Source of the DNA: Jidongwangia harbinensis
GTDB lineage: Bacteria; Actinomycetota; Actinomycetes; Mycobacteriales; Micromonosporaceae
Assembly: GCF_020216025.1 (NCBI RefSeq)
Contig: NZ_JAIWNC010000014.1
Location: forward strand, 32,001 to 96,000
Length of the DNA stretch: 64,000 nucleotides
Reading direction: 5' to 3'
Program-made: the position numbers and the translations under genes
The notes under the pieces: generated by a model
Seen by the model: the letters and a program-made list of their open reading frames with translations, nothing else
What the model was told of the DNA's origin: nothing
The model's database searches: none
Part shown: positions 26,477 to 34,102 of the stretch, one piece after another
How the letters are laid out: every line of letters starts with the position of its first letter
How positions within the stretch are numbered: position 1 is the first letter of the stretch

Positions 26477-27129
26477 TGCACCGGTTCCACCCCGGCCGCA
26501 CCGTCCTGTACCGCAACACCCAGCACGGCCGCGTGGTCAACGTGCGGCCGTGCCGGGTGGTCGCGGACGACGAGCGCGGCCTGCTGCTCTGGGTGGCCCG
26601 GGGCACCCCGGTGGTGTACGAGGTCGCGGACGACGGCCGCCGCGTCCGCGCGATGCCGTTCGCCGAGTGGGCCACCCTGGGCCGGCGCATGGTCTCCGAC
26701 ACCTGGGAGGGTCCCGGCATCCTCAAGTTCGTGCCGCCGGACGTGGACCACTCGGTGTGGTTCTTCCGCGACGACGCCGGCCGCTTCGCCGGCTGGTACG
26801 TCAACCTGGAGGAACGCGCGGTCCGCTGGGACGACGGCGCCGTGGCCGGGATCGACGTGGTGGACCAGGACCTGGACGTCGACGTCGCGCCGGACCGCAC
26901 CTGGCGCTGGAAGGACGAGGACGAGTTCGCCGAGCGCCTGGCGCTGCCGGAGCATTACTGGGTGCCCGACGAGCAGGCCGTGTGGGCCGAGGGCCGCCGG
27001 GTGATCAAGCAGGTGGAGGCGGGCGAGTTCCCCTTCGACGGCACCTGGACGGACTTCACCCCCGACCCGTCCTGGCCGGTCCCCGACCTCCCACCCGGCT
27101 GGGACCGTCCCACCGCCGCACGCCCCTGA
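26476..27129 (+). CDS. DUF402 domain protein, putative nucleoside phosphatase-like
   Basis: 217 aa; ATG overlaps the proS stop as TGATG. The central part (about 80-160) matches DUF402: DHSVWFFRDDAGRFAGWYVN, then DVVDQDLDVDV and WRWKDEDEF with clustered acidic residues that bind divalent metal in FomD/Ntdp-like members. Known relatives hydrolyse nucleoside di- or triphosphates or nucleotidylated phosphonates. The N-terminal beta strands carry HGRVVNVRPCRVV. Coupling to proS suggests a housekeeping role, but substrate is unknown. Confidence 0.8.
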   Translation: MHRFHPGRTVLYRNTQHGRVVNVRPCRVVADDERGLLLWVARGTPVVYEVADDGRRVRAMPFAEWATLGRRMVSDTWEGPGILKFVPPDVDHSVWFFRDDAGRFAGWYVNLEERAVRWDDGAVAGIDVVDQDLDVDVAPDRTWRWKDEDEFAERLALPEHYWVPDEQAVWAEGRRVIKQVEAGEFPFDGTWTDFTPDPSWPVPDLPPGWDRPTAARP

Positions 27130-28028
27130 CCCGGGTCACGAGGGCGGCACCGGCAGCTGGAACACCGACGGCCCGCGGTGGGAGCGCCGACCATGAGCCG
27201 GCCCGGCAGCGCGGCGACATCCGCGATGATCTCCCGGGTACCGTGTCACGCCACTGCGCCGGCGGATACCCGCCCGGGTGTGGGGAAGTCGGGCAGGTCG
27301 TGGCGGGTGACCGCGACGATGATCAGGTCGTACCACCGGCCGGTCGCCGTCGGGCCGCCCGAGTCGAGCCGCGTGACAGTCGTGTCCGCGTCGTGCGACG
27401 GCCCCAGGGCCGAAGCGCGTGTGGCGAGACGGTTCGCTCCGCACCGGAACTCGACACGCCCGGTCGCCTGGTGCCCGGCGTGTGGAGGCGCGGTGCGCTC
27501 CGCATCCGAAAGCCACACGCACTCCGCATCGAGGGAACCAGGCGCGGCCGGCGGAGCTTGCCACGCGCCGCGTTCCGCCGGACCTTGCCGTGACCTCCTG
27601 GATCTGCCTGACCCTCCGGGAGCGCCGCGCGGTCGGGGCCGGGCGCGTCCGCTGGACCACGTCACGAGGCGGAGGTGGCGCTCCTTGCCGCACCTCAACC
27701 CCGGGGCGATGCGGAGCGAGCCGGGTCGCCGCTCACGCAGCATGAAGGGCGCGGGCCGCCGCCGGTGGGCCCCCGCCCGGCCTCGGCGGGAGCGACGGTC
27801 CGTACCAGGCAACCAGCCACGACACCCTGCTTTTGATCTTGTTGGGCCGAAAGACAAGGCCCGATTGGGAGCGTGCGCGGATCGTCTGGCAGAATGGCTA
27901 GCTGGTATCCGGCACGCGTGAGGCGCCCTCTAACCCTGAGCGCGATGCCAGTCCACGAGACATCGGTCCCGCAATCCCCACGTGGGTTCCGTCGGCTCAC
28001 CCGCGTAATCATCAGGAGCGAAATCACC
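27130..28028. other. Gene-poor gap upstream of rpsP
   Basis: About 900 bases without a convincing gene. Open frames exist on both strands but their translations are Arg/Pro/Ser-rich shadows without ribosome sites or recognisable domains. A minus-strand stretch near 27250-27340 encoding RWYDLIIVAVTRHDLPDF looks slightly protein-like and may be a remnant. The right end must hold the rpsP promoter and leader; TTGGGA at about 27864 and CAGAAT at about 27890 are possible -35 and -10 boxes, spaced 19 bases. Confidence 0.5.
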
Positions 28029-28544
28029 GTGGCCGTAAAGATCCGGCTTCTGCGGATGGGCAAGATCCGCAACCCGCAGTACCGCATCGTCGTCGCCGAC
28101 TCGCGCACCAAGCGCGACGGTCGCGCCATCGAGTATGTCGGCATCTACCAGCCCAAGGAACACCCGTCGGTCATCGAGGTGAAGTCCGAGCGGGTGCAGT
28201 ACTGGCTGTCGGTCGGCGCTCAGCCGAGCGAGGCCGTGCAGCGCATCCTCGAGAAGACCGGCGACTGGCAGCAGTTCAAGGGCCTGCCCGCGCCGCCGCC
28301 GCTGCTCGTGGCGGCGGAGAAGGTGAACCGTCAGGCGGCCTACGAGGCTGAGGCCAAGGCCGCCGCCGGTGTCGCCGAGGCGCCGACCCGCCCGGCCAAG
28401 AAGGCGAGCAAGGCCGCCGCCGCTCCGGAGGCCGCCGAGGCCAAGCCGGCGCAGACCAAGCCGGTCGAGCCCGCCGAGCCGAACCGCGAGGCGGTCGCCG
28501 AGACGGCAGAGGATCCCGCCGGTGCCGGCGCCGACGCGAGCTGA
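28029..28544 (+). CDS. rpsP: 30S ribosomal protein S16
   Basis: 171 aa, GTG start with AGGAG ten bases upstream. The first about 85 residues are classic S16 (AVKIRLLRMGKIRNPQYRIV, then EYVGIYQPKEHPSVIEV and QYWLSVGAQPSEAVQRIL). An Ala/Lys/Glu-rich tail of about 80 residues extends it, as in other actinobacteria but at the long end. First gene of the rpsP-KH-rimM-trmD unit. Its last 23 bases overlap the start of the KH-protein gene. Confidence 0.96.
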   Translation: MAVKIRLLRMGKIRNPQYRIVVADSRTKRDGRAIEYVGIYQPKEHPSVIEVKSERVQYWLSVGAQPSEAVQRILEKTGDWQQFKGLPAPPPLLVAAEKVNRQAAYEAEAKAAAGVAEAPTRPAKKASKAAAAPEAAEAKPAQTKPVEPAEPNREAVAETAEDPAGAGADAS

Positions 28545-28779
28545 CGGGGCGCTCCGGCCCGCGCTGGAGCACCTCGTCAAGGGCATCGTCGACAACCCGG
28601 ACGACGTCCGGGTCCGGCTGGTCGACTCGCGTCGCGGCAAGCGGCTCGAGGTCCGCGTGCACCCGGAGGACCTGGGTACGGTCATCGGGCGCGGTGGTCG
28701 CACGGCCAAGGCGCTGCGTCAGGTCATCGGGTCGATCGGTGGGCGTGGCATCCGCGTCGACATCGTCGACGCGTACTGA
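28522..28779 (+). CDS. khpA: KH-domain RNA-binding protein (KhpA/YlqC family)
   Basis: 85 aa from GTG at 28522, with AGAGGA eight bases upstream inside rpsP; this gives the usual family length and overlaps rpsP by 23 bases. The single KH domain contains LVKGIVDNPDDVRVRLV, RRGKRLEVRVHPEDLG and the GxxG loop as IGRGGRTAKALR. KhpA-type proteins bind small and messenger RNAs, often as a KhpA-KhpB pair. Position between S16 and RimM is the standard actinobacterial arrangement. Confidence 0.92.
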   Translation: MPAPTRADGALRPALEHLVKGIVDNPDDVRVRLVDSRRGKRLEVRVHPEDLGTVIGRGGRTAKALRQVIGSIGGRGIRVDIVDAY

Positions 28780-28787
28780 TCGCCACG

Positions 28788-29357
28788 ATGCTGCTCGTCG
28801 TCGGCCAGATCGGCAAGCCGCACGGGATCCGGGGCGAGGTCCTGGTCACCGTGCGGACCGATGAGCCCGAGGAACGATTCGTCGCCGGCACGGTGTTCAC
28901 CACGGAGGTCCCCCGGGACCGCCGGGTGAGCACCGGCCCGGCGCCGGAGACCGCGCCGGGTGTGGCCTACCACGTGCCGGAGAAGCTGACCCTGGAGTCG
29001 CTGCGCTGGCACCAGGGGCGGATCATCGCCCAGTTCGCCGGCGTCCCCGACCGCAACGTCGCCGAGGCGCTTCGCGGCGTGCTGTTGCAGGTGGACAGCG
29101 CCGGGCTGGCGCCGCCGGACGATCCGGACGAGTTCCACGACCATCAACTGGTCGGCCTGCGGGTGGTGGCGGTGGACGGCGCCGAGCTGGGCACCGTGCA
29201 GCGCATCGAGCACGCCCCGGCGTCCGATCTGATCGTGCTGGCGAAGGCCGGCGGCGGGACCGCGCTGATCCCGTTCGTCAGCCGGATCGTGCCGACCGTC
29301 GACCTGTCCGGCGGGCGCGTGGTGGTCGACCTGCCCGAGGGTTTGCTGGACCTGTAG
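28788..29357 (+). CDS. rimM: Ribosome maturation factor RimM
   Basis: 189 aa; ATG eight bases after the KH-gene stop, no strong ribosome site, so probably coupled. N-terminal RimM domain (LVVGQIGKPHGIRGEVLVTV) and C-terminal PRC barrel (DHQLVGLRVVAVDGAELG, then LIPFVSRIVPTVDL) are complete. RimM assists assembly of the 30S head around S19 and S13. It precedes trmD as usual. Confidence 0.95.
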   Translation: MLLVVGQIGKPHGIRGEVLVTVRTDEPEERFVAGTVFTTEVPRDRRVSTGPAPETAPGVAYHVPEKLTLESLRWHQGRIIAQFAGVPDRNVAEALRGVLLQVDSAGLAPPDDPDEFHDHQLVGLRVVAVDGAELGTVQRIEHAPASDLIVLAKAGGGTALIPFVSRIVPTVDLSGGRVVVDLPEGLLDL

Positions 29358-29366
29358 GGATCGCTG

Positions 29367-30125
29367 ATGCGCGTAGACATCGTCTCGATCTTCCCGGAGT
29401 ACTTCGCCCCGCTGGAACTGTCGCTGATCGGCAGGGCGCGGGCGACCGGCCTGCTCGACGTGCACCTGCACGACCTGCGGACCTGGACCTCCGACGTGCA
29501 CCGCACGGTGGACGACACCCCGTACGGCGGCGGGCCCGGCATGGTGATGCGCCCGGAGCCGTGGGGGCAGGCGCTGGACGCCGTGGGGCCCGGCACGCTG
29601 GTCGTGCCGTCGCCGGTGGGCCGGCCGTTCACCCAGGCCGACGCGCACGAACTGGCCGCCGAGGATCACCTGATCTTCGCCTGCGGCCGGTACGAGGGCA
29701 TCGACCAGCGGGTGCTGGACGACGCCGCCGCCCGGATGCCGGTCCGGGAGGTCTCGCTCGGCGACTACGTGCTGTTCGGCGGCGAGGTCGCGGTCATCGT
29801 GATCATGGAGGCGGTCACCCGGCTGCTGCCCGGGGTGCTGGGCAACGCCGACTCGCTGACCGAGGAGTCATACGCGGCCGGGCTGCTCGAGGCGCCGGTC
29901 TACACCAAGCCGGCCGCCTGGCGGGGCCACGAGGTGCCCGAGGTGCTCCGCTCCGGCGACCACGGGCGGATCGCGCGCTGGCGGCGTACCCGGTCGTTGG
30001 TGCGCACGGCGACCCGGCGGCCCGACATGTTCGCCGCGTACCCCGCGGAACGGCTCGACAAAAGCGACAGGGCCGCTCTCGAGGAGGCCGGATTTCAGGT
30101 CCCGCCTCCCGGTGTGGCAAAGTAG
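29367..30125 (+). CDS. trmD: tRNA (guanine-N1)-methyltransferase
   Basis: 252 aa, nine bases after rimM. SPOUT-family motifs: MRVDIVSIFPEYFAPL at the start, DDTPYGGGPGMVMRPEP, CGRYEGIDQRVLD, and the knot GDYVLFGGEVAVIVIMEAV with RLLPGVLGN. It methylates G37 of tRNAs next to the anticodon using SAM and acts as a dimer. C-terminal helical domain is full length. It is followed by the rplS leader. Confidence 0.96.
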   Translation: MRVDIVSIFPEYFAPLELSLIGRARATGLLDVHLHDLRTWTSDVHRTVDDTPYGGGPGMVMRPEPWGQALDAVGPGTLVVPSPVGRPFTQADAHELAAEDHLIFACGRYEGIDQRVLDDAAARMPVREVSLGDYVLFGGEVAVIVIMEAVTRLLPGVLGNADSLTEESYAAGLLEAPVYTKPAAWRGHEVPEVLRSGDHGRIARWRRTRSLVRTATRRPDMFAAYPAERLDKSDRAALEEAGFQVPPPGVAK

Positions 30126-30139
30126 TGAGGTTGCCGTTC

Positions 30140-30185
30140 TCCTCCGCGCCGCGGAGGGAACGAGGATCCGCCGGAGTGCCGGCGG
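30140..30185 (+). promoter_or_regulatory. Two hairpins in the rplS leader
   Basis: A CCTCCGC/GCGGAGG stem with a 3-nt loop (30141-30157) is followed by a CCGCCGG/CCGGCGG stem with a 4-nt loop (30168-30185), both before rplS. They may attenuate transcription or allow autoregulation by L19; this is inference from structure and position. Confidence 0.4.
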
Positions 30186-30245
30186 TTCGGAACCACCCAT
30201 TCGCGCATCGAACTCCCGATGCGCTTTGAGCAAGAGGATGCAGCG

Positions 30246-30605
30246 ATGAACACGCTGGACGCACTCGACGCCCAGTCGCAGCGCACCGACATCCCCGACT
30301 TCCGGGCCGGCGACACCGTCAAGGTGCACGCCCGGGTCGTCGAGGGCAACCGTTCCCGCGTCCAGGTCTTCCAGGGCGTCGTGATCAGCCGCCAGGGCGG
30401 CGGGCTGCGCGAGACCTTCAAGGTCCGGAAGATCAGCTTCGCGGTCGGTGTCGAGCGGACGTACCCGATCAACAGCCCGGCGATCGACAAGATCGAGGTC
30501 GTCACCCGTGGTGACGTGCGCCGCGCGAAGCTCTACTACCTGCGCGAACTGCGGGGCAAGAAGGCCAAGATCAAGGAGCTGCGGGAGAAGCAGCCCGCCA
30601 GCTGA
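30246..30605 (+). CDS. rplS: 50S ribosomal protein L19
   Basis: 119 aa from the ATG at 30246 preceded by AGAGGAT. Family motifs: IPDFRAGDTVKVHARVVEGN, RVQVFQGVVISRQGGG, FKVRKISFAVGVERTYPINS and RRAKLYYLRELRGKKAKIKE. L19 sits at the 30S-50S interface. A strong hairpin lies downstream before lepB. Confidence 0.97.
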   Translation: MNTLDALDAQSQRTDIPDFRAGDTVKVHARVVEGNRSRVQVFQGVVISRQGGGLRETFKVRKISFAVGVERTYPINSPAIDKIEVVTRGDVRRAKLYYLRELRGKKAKIKELREKQPAS

Positions 30606-30707
30606 CGCCCTTCGATCCGTCATTTCCGCGCAGGGCGAACTACTCTTGCGGATGTGAGGGATCCAGAACCAAGCCACTGCGGTGACCGCCGCGCTGGCGG
30701 GTCATTC

Positions 30708-30758
30708 GCACTACCGCCCGAAACGTCCCCGCTGAAGGGGGATCCCGGGCGGTAGTGC
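30708..30758 (+). terminator. Large bipartite hairpin after rplS
   Basis: A perfect 13-bp stem (30708-30720 with 30746-30758) encloses an inner TCCCC/GGGGA stem with a 6-nt loop. It lies between rplS and the signal peptidase genes and is the clearest intrinsic-type hairpin in this stretch, though without a U tract. Confidence 0.7.
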
Positions 30759-30804
30759 TGTATCCGGGGCAGGTCGGCCGGGACGGCGGCAGGAGATGCG
30801 TAGC

Positions 30805-31692
30805 GTGGGACAGATGGACGGCTACCGACGTGGGTCAGCGACGAGCCGGCGGCGTCGGGGACGGGTGATCCGGCGCAAGGAGATGCCGTTGTGGCAGGAG
30901 TTGCCGCTGCTGCTGGTGGTGGCGTTCTGCCTGGCCGTGCTCATTCGGACCTTCCTGGTGCAGGCGTTCTTCATCCCTTCGGGGTCGATGGAGAACACCC
31001 TGCTGATCGGCGACCGGGTGCTGGTGAACAAGGTCGTGTACGACATGCGCGACCCGCTCCGCGGCGAGATCGTGGTGTTCCGCGGCACCGACAACTGGGC
31101 GCCGGAGGAGGTCGAGCCGGTCAGCCAGGCGTTCGCGGCGAAGCTCGGCCGGACCGTCGGCGACCTGGTCGGCGTCAGCCGTCCCGGTGAGCGGGACTTC
31201 ATCAAACGGGTGATCGGGCTGCCCGGCGACAAGGTTTCCTGCTGCGACGCGCAGGGCCGGATCCTGGTCAACGGCGAGCCGATCGACGAGCCGTACGTGG
31301 AGGAGAACTCCCCACTGGACGCGCCGCCGAACCCGCGTCAGTGCACCAGCCGCCAGTTCGCCGAGGTGACCGTGCCGGCCCGGGAGATGTTCGTCATGGG
31401 CGACCATCGCCTGGTGTCCCAGGACGCCCGGTGCCAGGGACCGGTGCCGATCGACAACGTGATCGGGCGGGCCTTCGTCATCGTGTGGCCGAGCAACCGC
31501 TTCAGCGGCCTCAGCGTGCCGGAGAACTGGAAGCGGTACTCCGCGGCACCCGCGCCCGGAGCGGCCCCGGTGGAGCGCCCACGACCGGATCCGGTCAATG
31601 CGGTCGTGCTCGTGCCGTTCCTCGTAAGTGCGGGTCTATCCGCGCGTTCTGGACTGACGTTCACGTCTCGGCGACGTAGGCTCCGTTCGTGA
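30805..31692 (+). CDS. lepB: Signal peptidase I (first of tandem pair)
   Basis: 295 aa if begun at GTG 30805, nine bases after AGGAG; ATG codons at 30796 and 30814 are alternatives. A basic cytoplasmic head leads to one membrane helix (PLLLVVAFCLAVLIRTFLV), then the catalytic Ser near 61 in IPSGSMENTL and Lys near 134 in RDFIKRVIGLPGD; box E is MGDHRLVSQDAR. A hydrophobic stretch near the C-terminus (VVLVPFLVSAGLSA) may be a second anchor. It cleaves signal peptides of Sec/Tat exports at the outer face of the membrane. The next lepB starts four bases before its stop (GTGA). Confidence 0.93.
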   Translation: MGQMDGYRRGSATSRRRRGRVIRRKEMPLWQELPLLLVVAFCLAVLIRTFLVQAFFIPSGSMENTLLIGDRVLVNKVVYDMRDPLRGEIVVFRGTDNWAPEEVEPVSQAFAAKLGRTVGDLVGVSRPGERDFIKRVIGLPGDKVSCCDAQGRILVNGEPIDEPYVEENSPLDAPPNPRQCTSRQFAEVTVPAREMFVMGDHRLVSQDARCQGPVPIDNVIGRAFVIVWPSNRFSGLSVPENWKRYSAAPAPGAAPVERPRPDPVNAVVLVPFLVSAGLSARSGLTFTSRRRRLRS

Positions 31693-32336
31693 TTGACGAG
31701 CAGACCGAGAAACGCCGTGGTTCGTTCTGGCGAGAACTACCCATCCTGCTGGGCGTTGCCATCCTCGTCGCCTTCCTGGTCCGCGCGTTCGTCCTGCAGA
31801 CCTTCTACATCCCGTCGCCGTCGATGGAGCACACGCTCAACATCAACGACCGGGTGCTGGTGAACAAGCTCGTCTACGACTTCCGGGACCCGCGCCGCGG
31901 CGAGATCGTGGTGTTCAAGGCGCCGGGCAACTGGCAGAGCGGCACCGAGGGCGACGACTTCATCAAGCGCGTCATCGGCGTCGGCGGCGACCACGTGCAG
32001 TGCTGCGACGACAAGCAGCGCCTGACGATCAACGGGCAGCCCCTGGACGAGCCGTACATCTACACCGATGCCGACGGCACCCAGGACCCGGCCGCCGACG
32101 AGTCGTTCGACATCACCGTCCCGCGTGGCCGGCTGTGGGTGATGGGCGACCACCGGTCGGCGTCCGGCGACTCGCTGGAGCACTGGCAGCAGAGCCAGGA
32201 CATCAACGAGGCCACCATCACCGACGACTCCGTGGTGGGCCGGGCCTTCACGATCTTCTGGCCGGTGAACCGCGCCGACTGGCTGTCCGTTCCCAAGGAG
32301 TTCGCGGCCATCCCGGACGCGCCCGCCGCCAAATGA
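31689..32336 (+). CDS. lepB: Signal peptidase I (second of tandem pair)
   Basis: 215 aa, GTG overlapping the preceding lepB by four bases, so coupled. One N-terminal membrane helix (ELPILLGVAILVAFLVRAFV), catalytic Ser45 in IPSPSMEHTLNINDRV, Lys93 in GDDFIKRVIGVGGD, and MGDHRSASGDS as box E. It lacks the C-terminal hydrophobic tail and the long insertion of its neighbour, so the two may differ in substrate preference. Multiple adjacent lepB genes are typical of Streptomyces and relatives. Confidence 0.94.
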   Translation: MIDEQTEKRRGSFWRELPILLGVAILVAFLVRAFVLQTFYIPSPSMEHTLNINDRVLVNKLVYDFRDPRRGEIVVFKAPGNWQSGTEGDDFIKRVIGVGGDHVQCCDDKQRLTINGQPLDEPYIYTDADGTQDPAADESFDITVPRGRLWVMGDHRSASGDSLEHWQQSQDINEATITDDSVVGRAFTIFWPVNRADWLSVPKEFAAIPDAPAAK

Positions 32337-32377
32337 GGCGGGCGCCGGGCCGGTCGGAAGATCACCTGGAAGCGCAA

Positions 32378-32383
32378 TAGGCT
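32378..32383 (+). promoter_or_regulatory. -10 box for leaderless NUDIX gene
   Basis: TAGGCT fits TANNNT and ends six bases before the GTG at 32390; no ribosome site lies between. A leaderless transcript is inferred. Confidence 0.5.
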
Positions 32384-32389
32384 GGTGCT

Positions 32390-32845
32390 GTGACCGTAAT
32401 CGACCGTCGTGCCGCCCGGGTGGTGCTCGTCGACCGTGCGGACCGCGCCCTGCTGCTCCGCGGCAGCGACCCGGCCCGCCCCGGGCTGCGCTGGTGGTTC
32501 ACCCCCGGCGGCGGGCTCGACGAGGGCGAGACGCCGGCCCAGGGCGCGGCGCGCGAGCTGTTCGAGGAGACCGGCCTGCGGATCGACCCGGCCGACCTCG
32601 GCGAGCCGGTCTGGCACCAGGTCACCCGGTTCAGCTACGACTCCCGGCAGTACCGCCAGGAGCAGGACTTCTACCTGCTCCGGGTGGACGGGTGGCAGGT
32701 CGACACGACCGGCTTCGACGACGAGGAACGCGCCACCATCGACGGGCACCACTGGTGGTCGGCCGAGGAACTCGACGCCACCACCGAGACGATCTTCCCG
32801 GAAGACCTGGCCGACCTGCTCCGCCGCCTGACCGGGGTGGCCTGA
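32390..32845 (+). CDS. NUDIX hydrolase
   Basis: 151 aa. The NUDIX box is complete as GLDEGETPAQGAARELFEETGL, shown here as G-x5-E-x7-REL-x-EE-x-G-L, within residues about 44-66; flanking strands carry AARVVLVDRADRALLLRGSD and WWFTPGGG. It should hydrolyse a nucleoside diphosphate linked to another moiety; sanitising oxidised nucleotides or NDP-sugars are the usual options. The ATG of rnhB overlaps its stop (TGATG). Confidence 0.9.
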   Translation: MTVIDRRAARVVLVDRADRALLLRGSDPARPGLRWWFTPGGGLDEGETPAQGAARELFEETGLRIDPADLGEPVWHQVTRFSYDSRQYRQEQDFYLLRVDGWQVDTTGFDDEERATIDGHHWWSAEELDATTETIFPEDLADLLRRLTGVA

Positions 32846-33663
32846 TGCTGACCCCGGCCCGCACCGTGATCCGTCGCGAGGGCGGCCTCTACGCGATGGA
32901 ACGTGCCCTGCAACGCCGCGGCTTCCGGCACGTCGCCGGCGCCGACGAGGCCGGCCGCGGTGCGTGCGCCGGACCGCTGGTGGCGGCCGCGGCCATCCTG
33001 CCGGAGGGCAGGCGCGGCGAGATCGACGAGCTGGCCGATTCCAAACTGCTCACCGCACCGGCCCGGGAACGGGTGTACGCCGAGGTGGTGGCCCGCGCGC
33101 TGGCCTGGTCGGTGGTGATCGTCCCGCCGACCGAGGTGGACCAGCGCGGGCTGCACGTGTGCAACCTGGCCGCGATGCGGCGCGCGCTGGCGTCGCTGCA
33201 GACCCGACCGGAGTACGTGCTGACCGACGGCTTCCCGGTCGACGGTCTGGGCGCTCCCGGTCTCGCGGTGTGGAAGGGCGACCGGGTGGCCGCCTGCGTC
33301 GCCGCGGCCAGCGTGCTCGCCAAGGTCACCCGGGACCGGCTGATGGTGGAACTGCACGACCGGTTCCCCGACTACGGCTTCGCCGAGCACAAGGGTTACA
33401 TCACCGACGAGCACAGCGCCGCGCTGACCCGCCACGGGCCGTGCGCGGAGCACCGCTTCTCGTACGTCAACGTGGCTGCCGCCTCCGGGCGCAGCAACCG
33501 GCCGCCGCGCGCCCGCCGCCCGGTGGCCGCGGTTCCGGCCGGACCCGAGCCGATGATGCTCTGGCCTGCGCCGGAGGGTACCGTCGGCGTGGCGTCCGGC
33601 GAGCAGCCTCGGCCGCCGGTGCCGGTGGGGGAAGATGAGGCAATGGAGGGCGAAAAGCAGTGA
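32845..33663 (+). CDS. rnhB: Ribonuclease HII
   Basis: 272 aa. Catalytic acidic residues lie in GADEAGRGACAGPL (Asp-Glu), VLTDGFPVD, and AASVLAKVTRDRLM with the final Asp; DSKLL and HKGYITDEHSAAL are further family blocks. It removes RNA and single ribonucleotides from RNA-DNA hybrids. A Pro/Arg-rich tail of about 60 residues follows the conserved core, as is common in actinobacteria. Translation is coupled to the NUDIX gene. Confidence 0.95.
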   Translation: MLTPARTVIRREGGLYAMERALQRRGFRHVAGADEAGRGACAGPLVAAAAILPEGRRGEIDELADSKLLTAPARERVYAEVVARALAWSVVIVPPTEVDQRGLHVCNLAAMRRALASLQTRPEYVLTDGFPVDGLGAPGLAVWKGDRVAACVAAASVLAKVTRDRLMVELHDRFPDYGFAEHKGYITDEHSAALTRHGPCAEHRFSYVNVAAASGRSNRPPRARRPVAAVPAGPEPMMLWPAPEGTVGVASGEQPRPPVPVGEDEAMEGEKQ

Positions 33664-33733
33664 GCGGAGCGGTGAGGCTACGGTCCGGACCGGCGCGGCG
33701 AATGATCGCCGAGCCGCGGAGCGGAGGCCAGCA

Positions 33734-34060
33734 ATGAGTGCAGAGGATCTCGAGAAGTACGAGACCGAGATGGAGCTGCAGCTCTACCGGGAGTATCGCG
33801 ACATCGTCCGCCAGTTCTCGTACGTTGTGGAGACCGAGCGCCGCTTCTACCTGGCGAACCAGGTCGACCTGCACGTGCGCAACGCCGACGGCGAGGTCTA
33901 CTTCGAGGTCGAGATGCACGACGCCTGGGTCTGGGACATGTACCGTCCGGCCCGGTTCGTCAAGAACGTTCGGGTAATGACGTTCAAGGATGTCAACGTG
34001 GAGGAGCTCGAGAAGCCGGACATCTCGCTGCCGGACAATGCCGGCTTCGGCGGCAGCTGA
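33734..34060 (+). CDS. DUF2469 family protein
   Basis: 108 aa, ATG with GGAGG six bases upstream. The sequence is strongly conserved in actinobacteria: SAEDLEKYETEMELQLYREY, FSYVVETERRFYLANQVDL, EVEMHDAWVWDMYRPARFV and FKDVNVEELEK. It is acidic and soluble with no known biochemical role. Family members almost always follow rnhB and precede yraN; here an M23 gene follows instead, one sign of a rearrangement. Confidence 0.93.
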   Translation: MSAEDLEKYETEMELQLYREYRDIVRQFSYVVETERRFYLANQVDLHVRNADGEVYFEVEMHDAWVWDMYRPARFVKNVRVMTFKDVNVEELEKPDISLPDNAGFGGS

Positions 34061-34063
34061 CGG

Positions 34064-34072
34064 TTATCCACA
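34064..34072 (+). promoter_or_regulatory. Perfect DnaA-box sequence / left inversion-end repeat
   Basis: TTATCCACA, identical to the strong DnaA-box consensus, lies three bases after the DUF2469 stop. The 12-base CGGTTATCCACA is repeated in inverted orientation at 44437-44448. Confidence 0.45.
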
Positions 34073-34102
34073 GGCGGTCCCCGGCGGGCCCGCCGGCTCG
34101 GC

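Noticed and set aside
27246..27857. Minus-strand frame of about 200 codons in the rpsP gap
   Set aside because: Arg-rich, no start signal and no domain; only a short C-terminal stretch looks protein-like, so noted as a possible remnant only.
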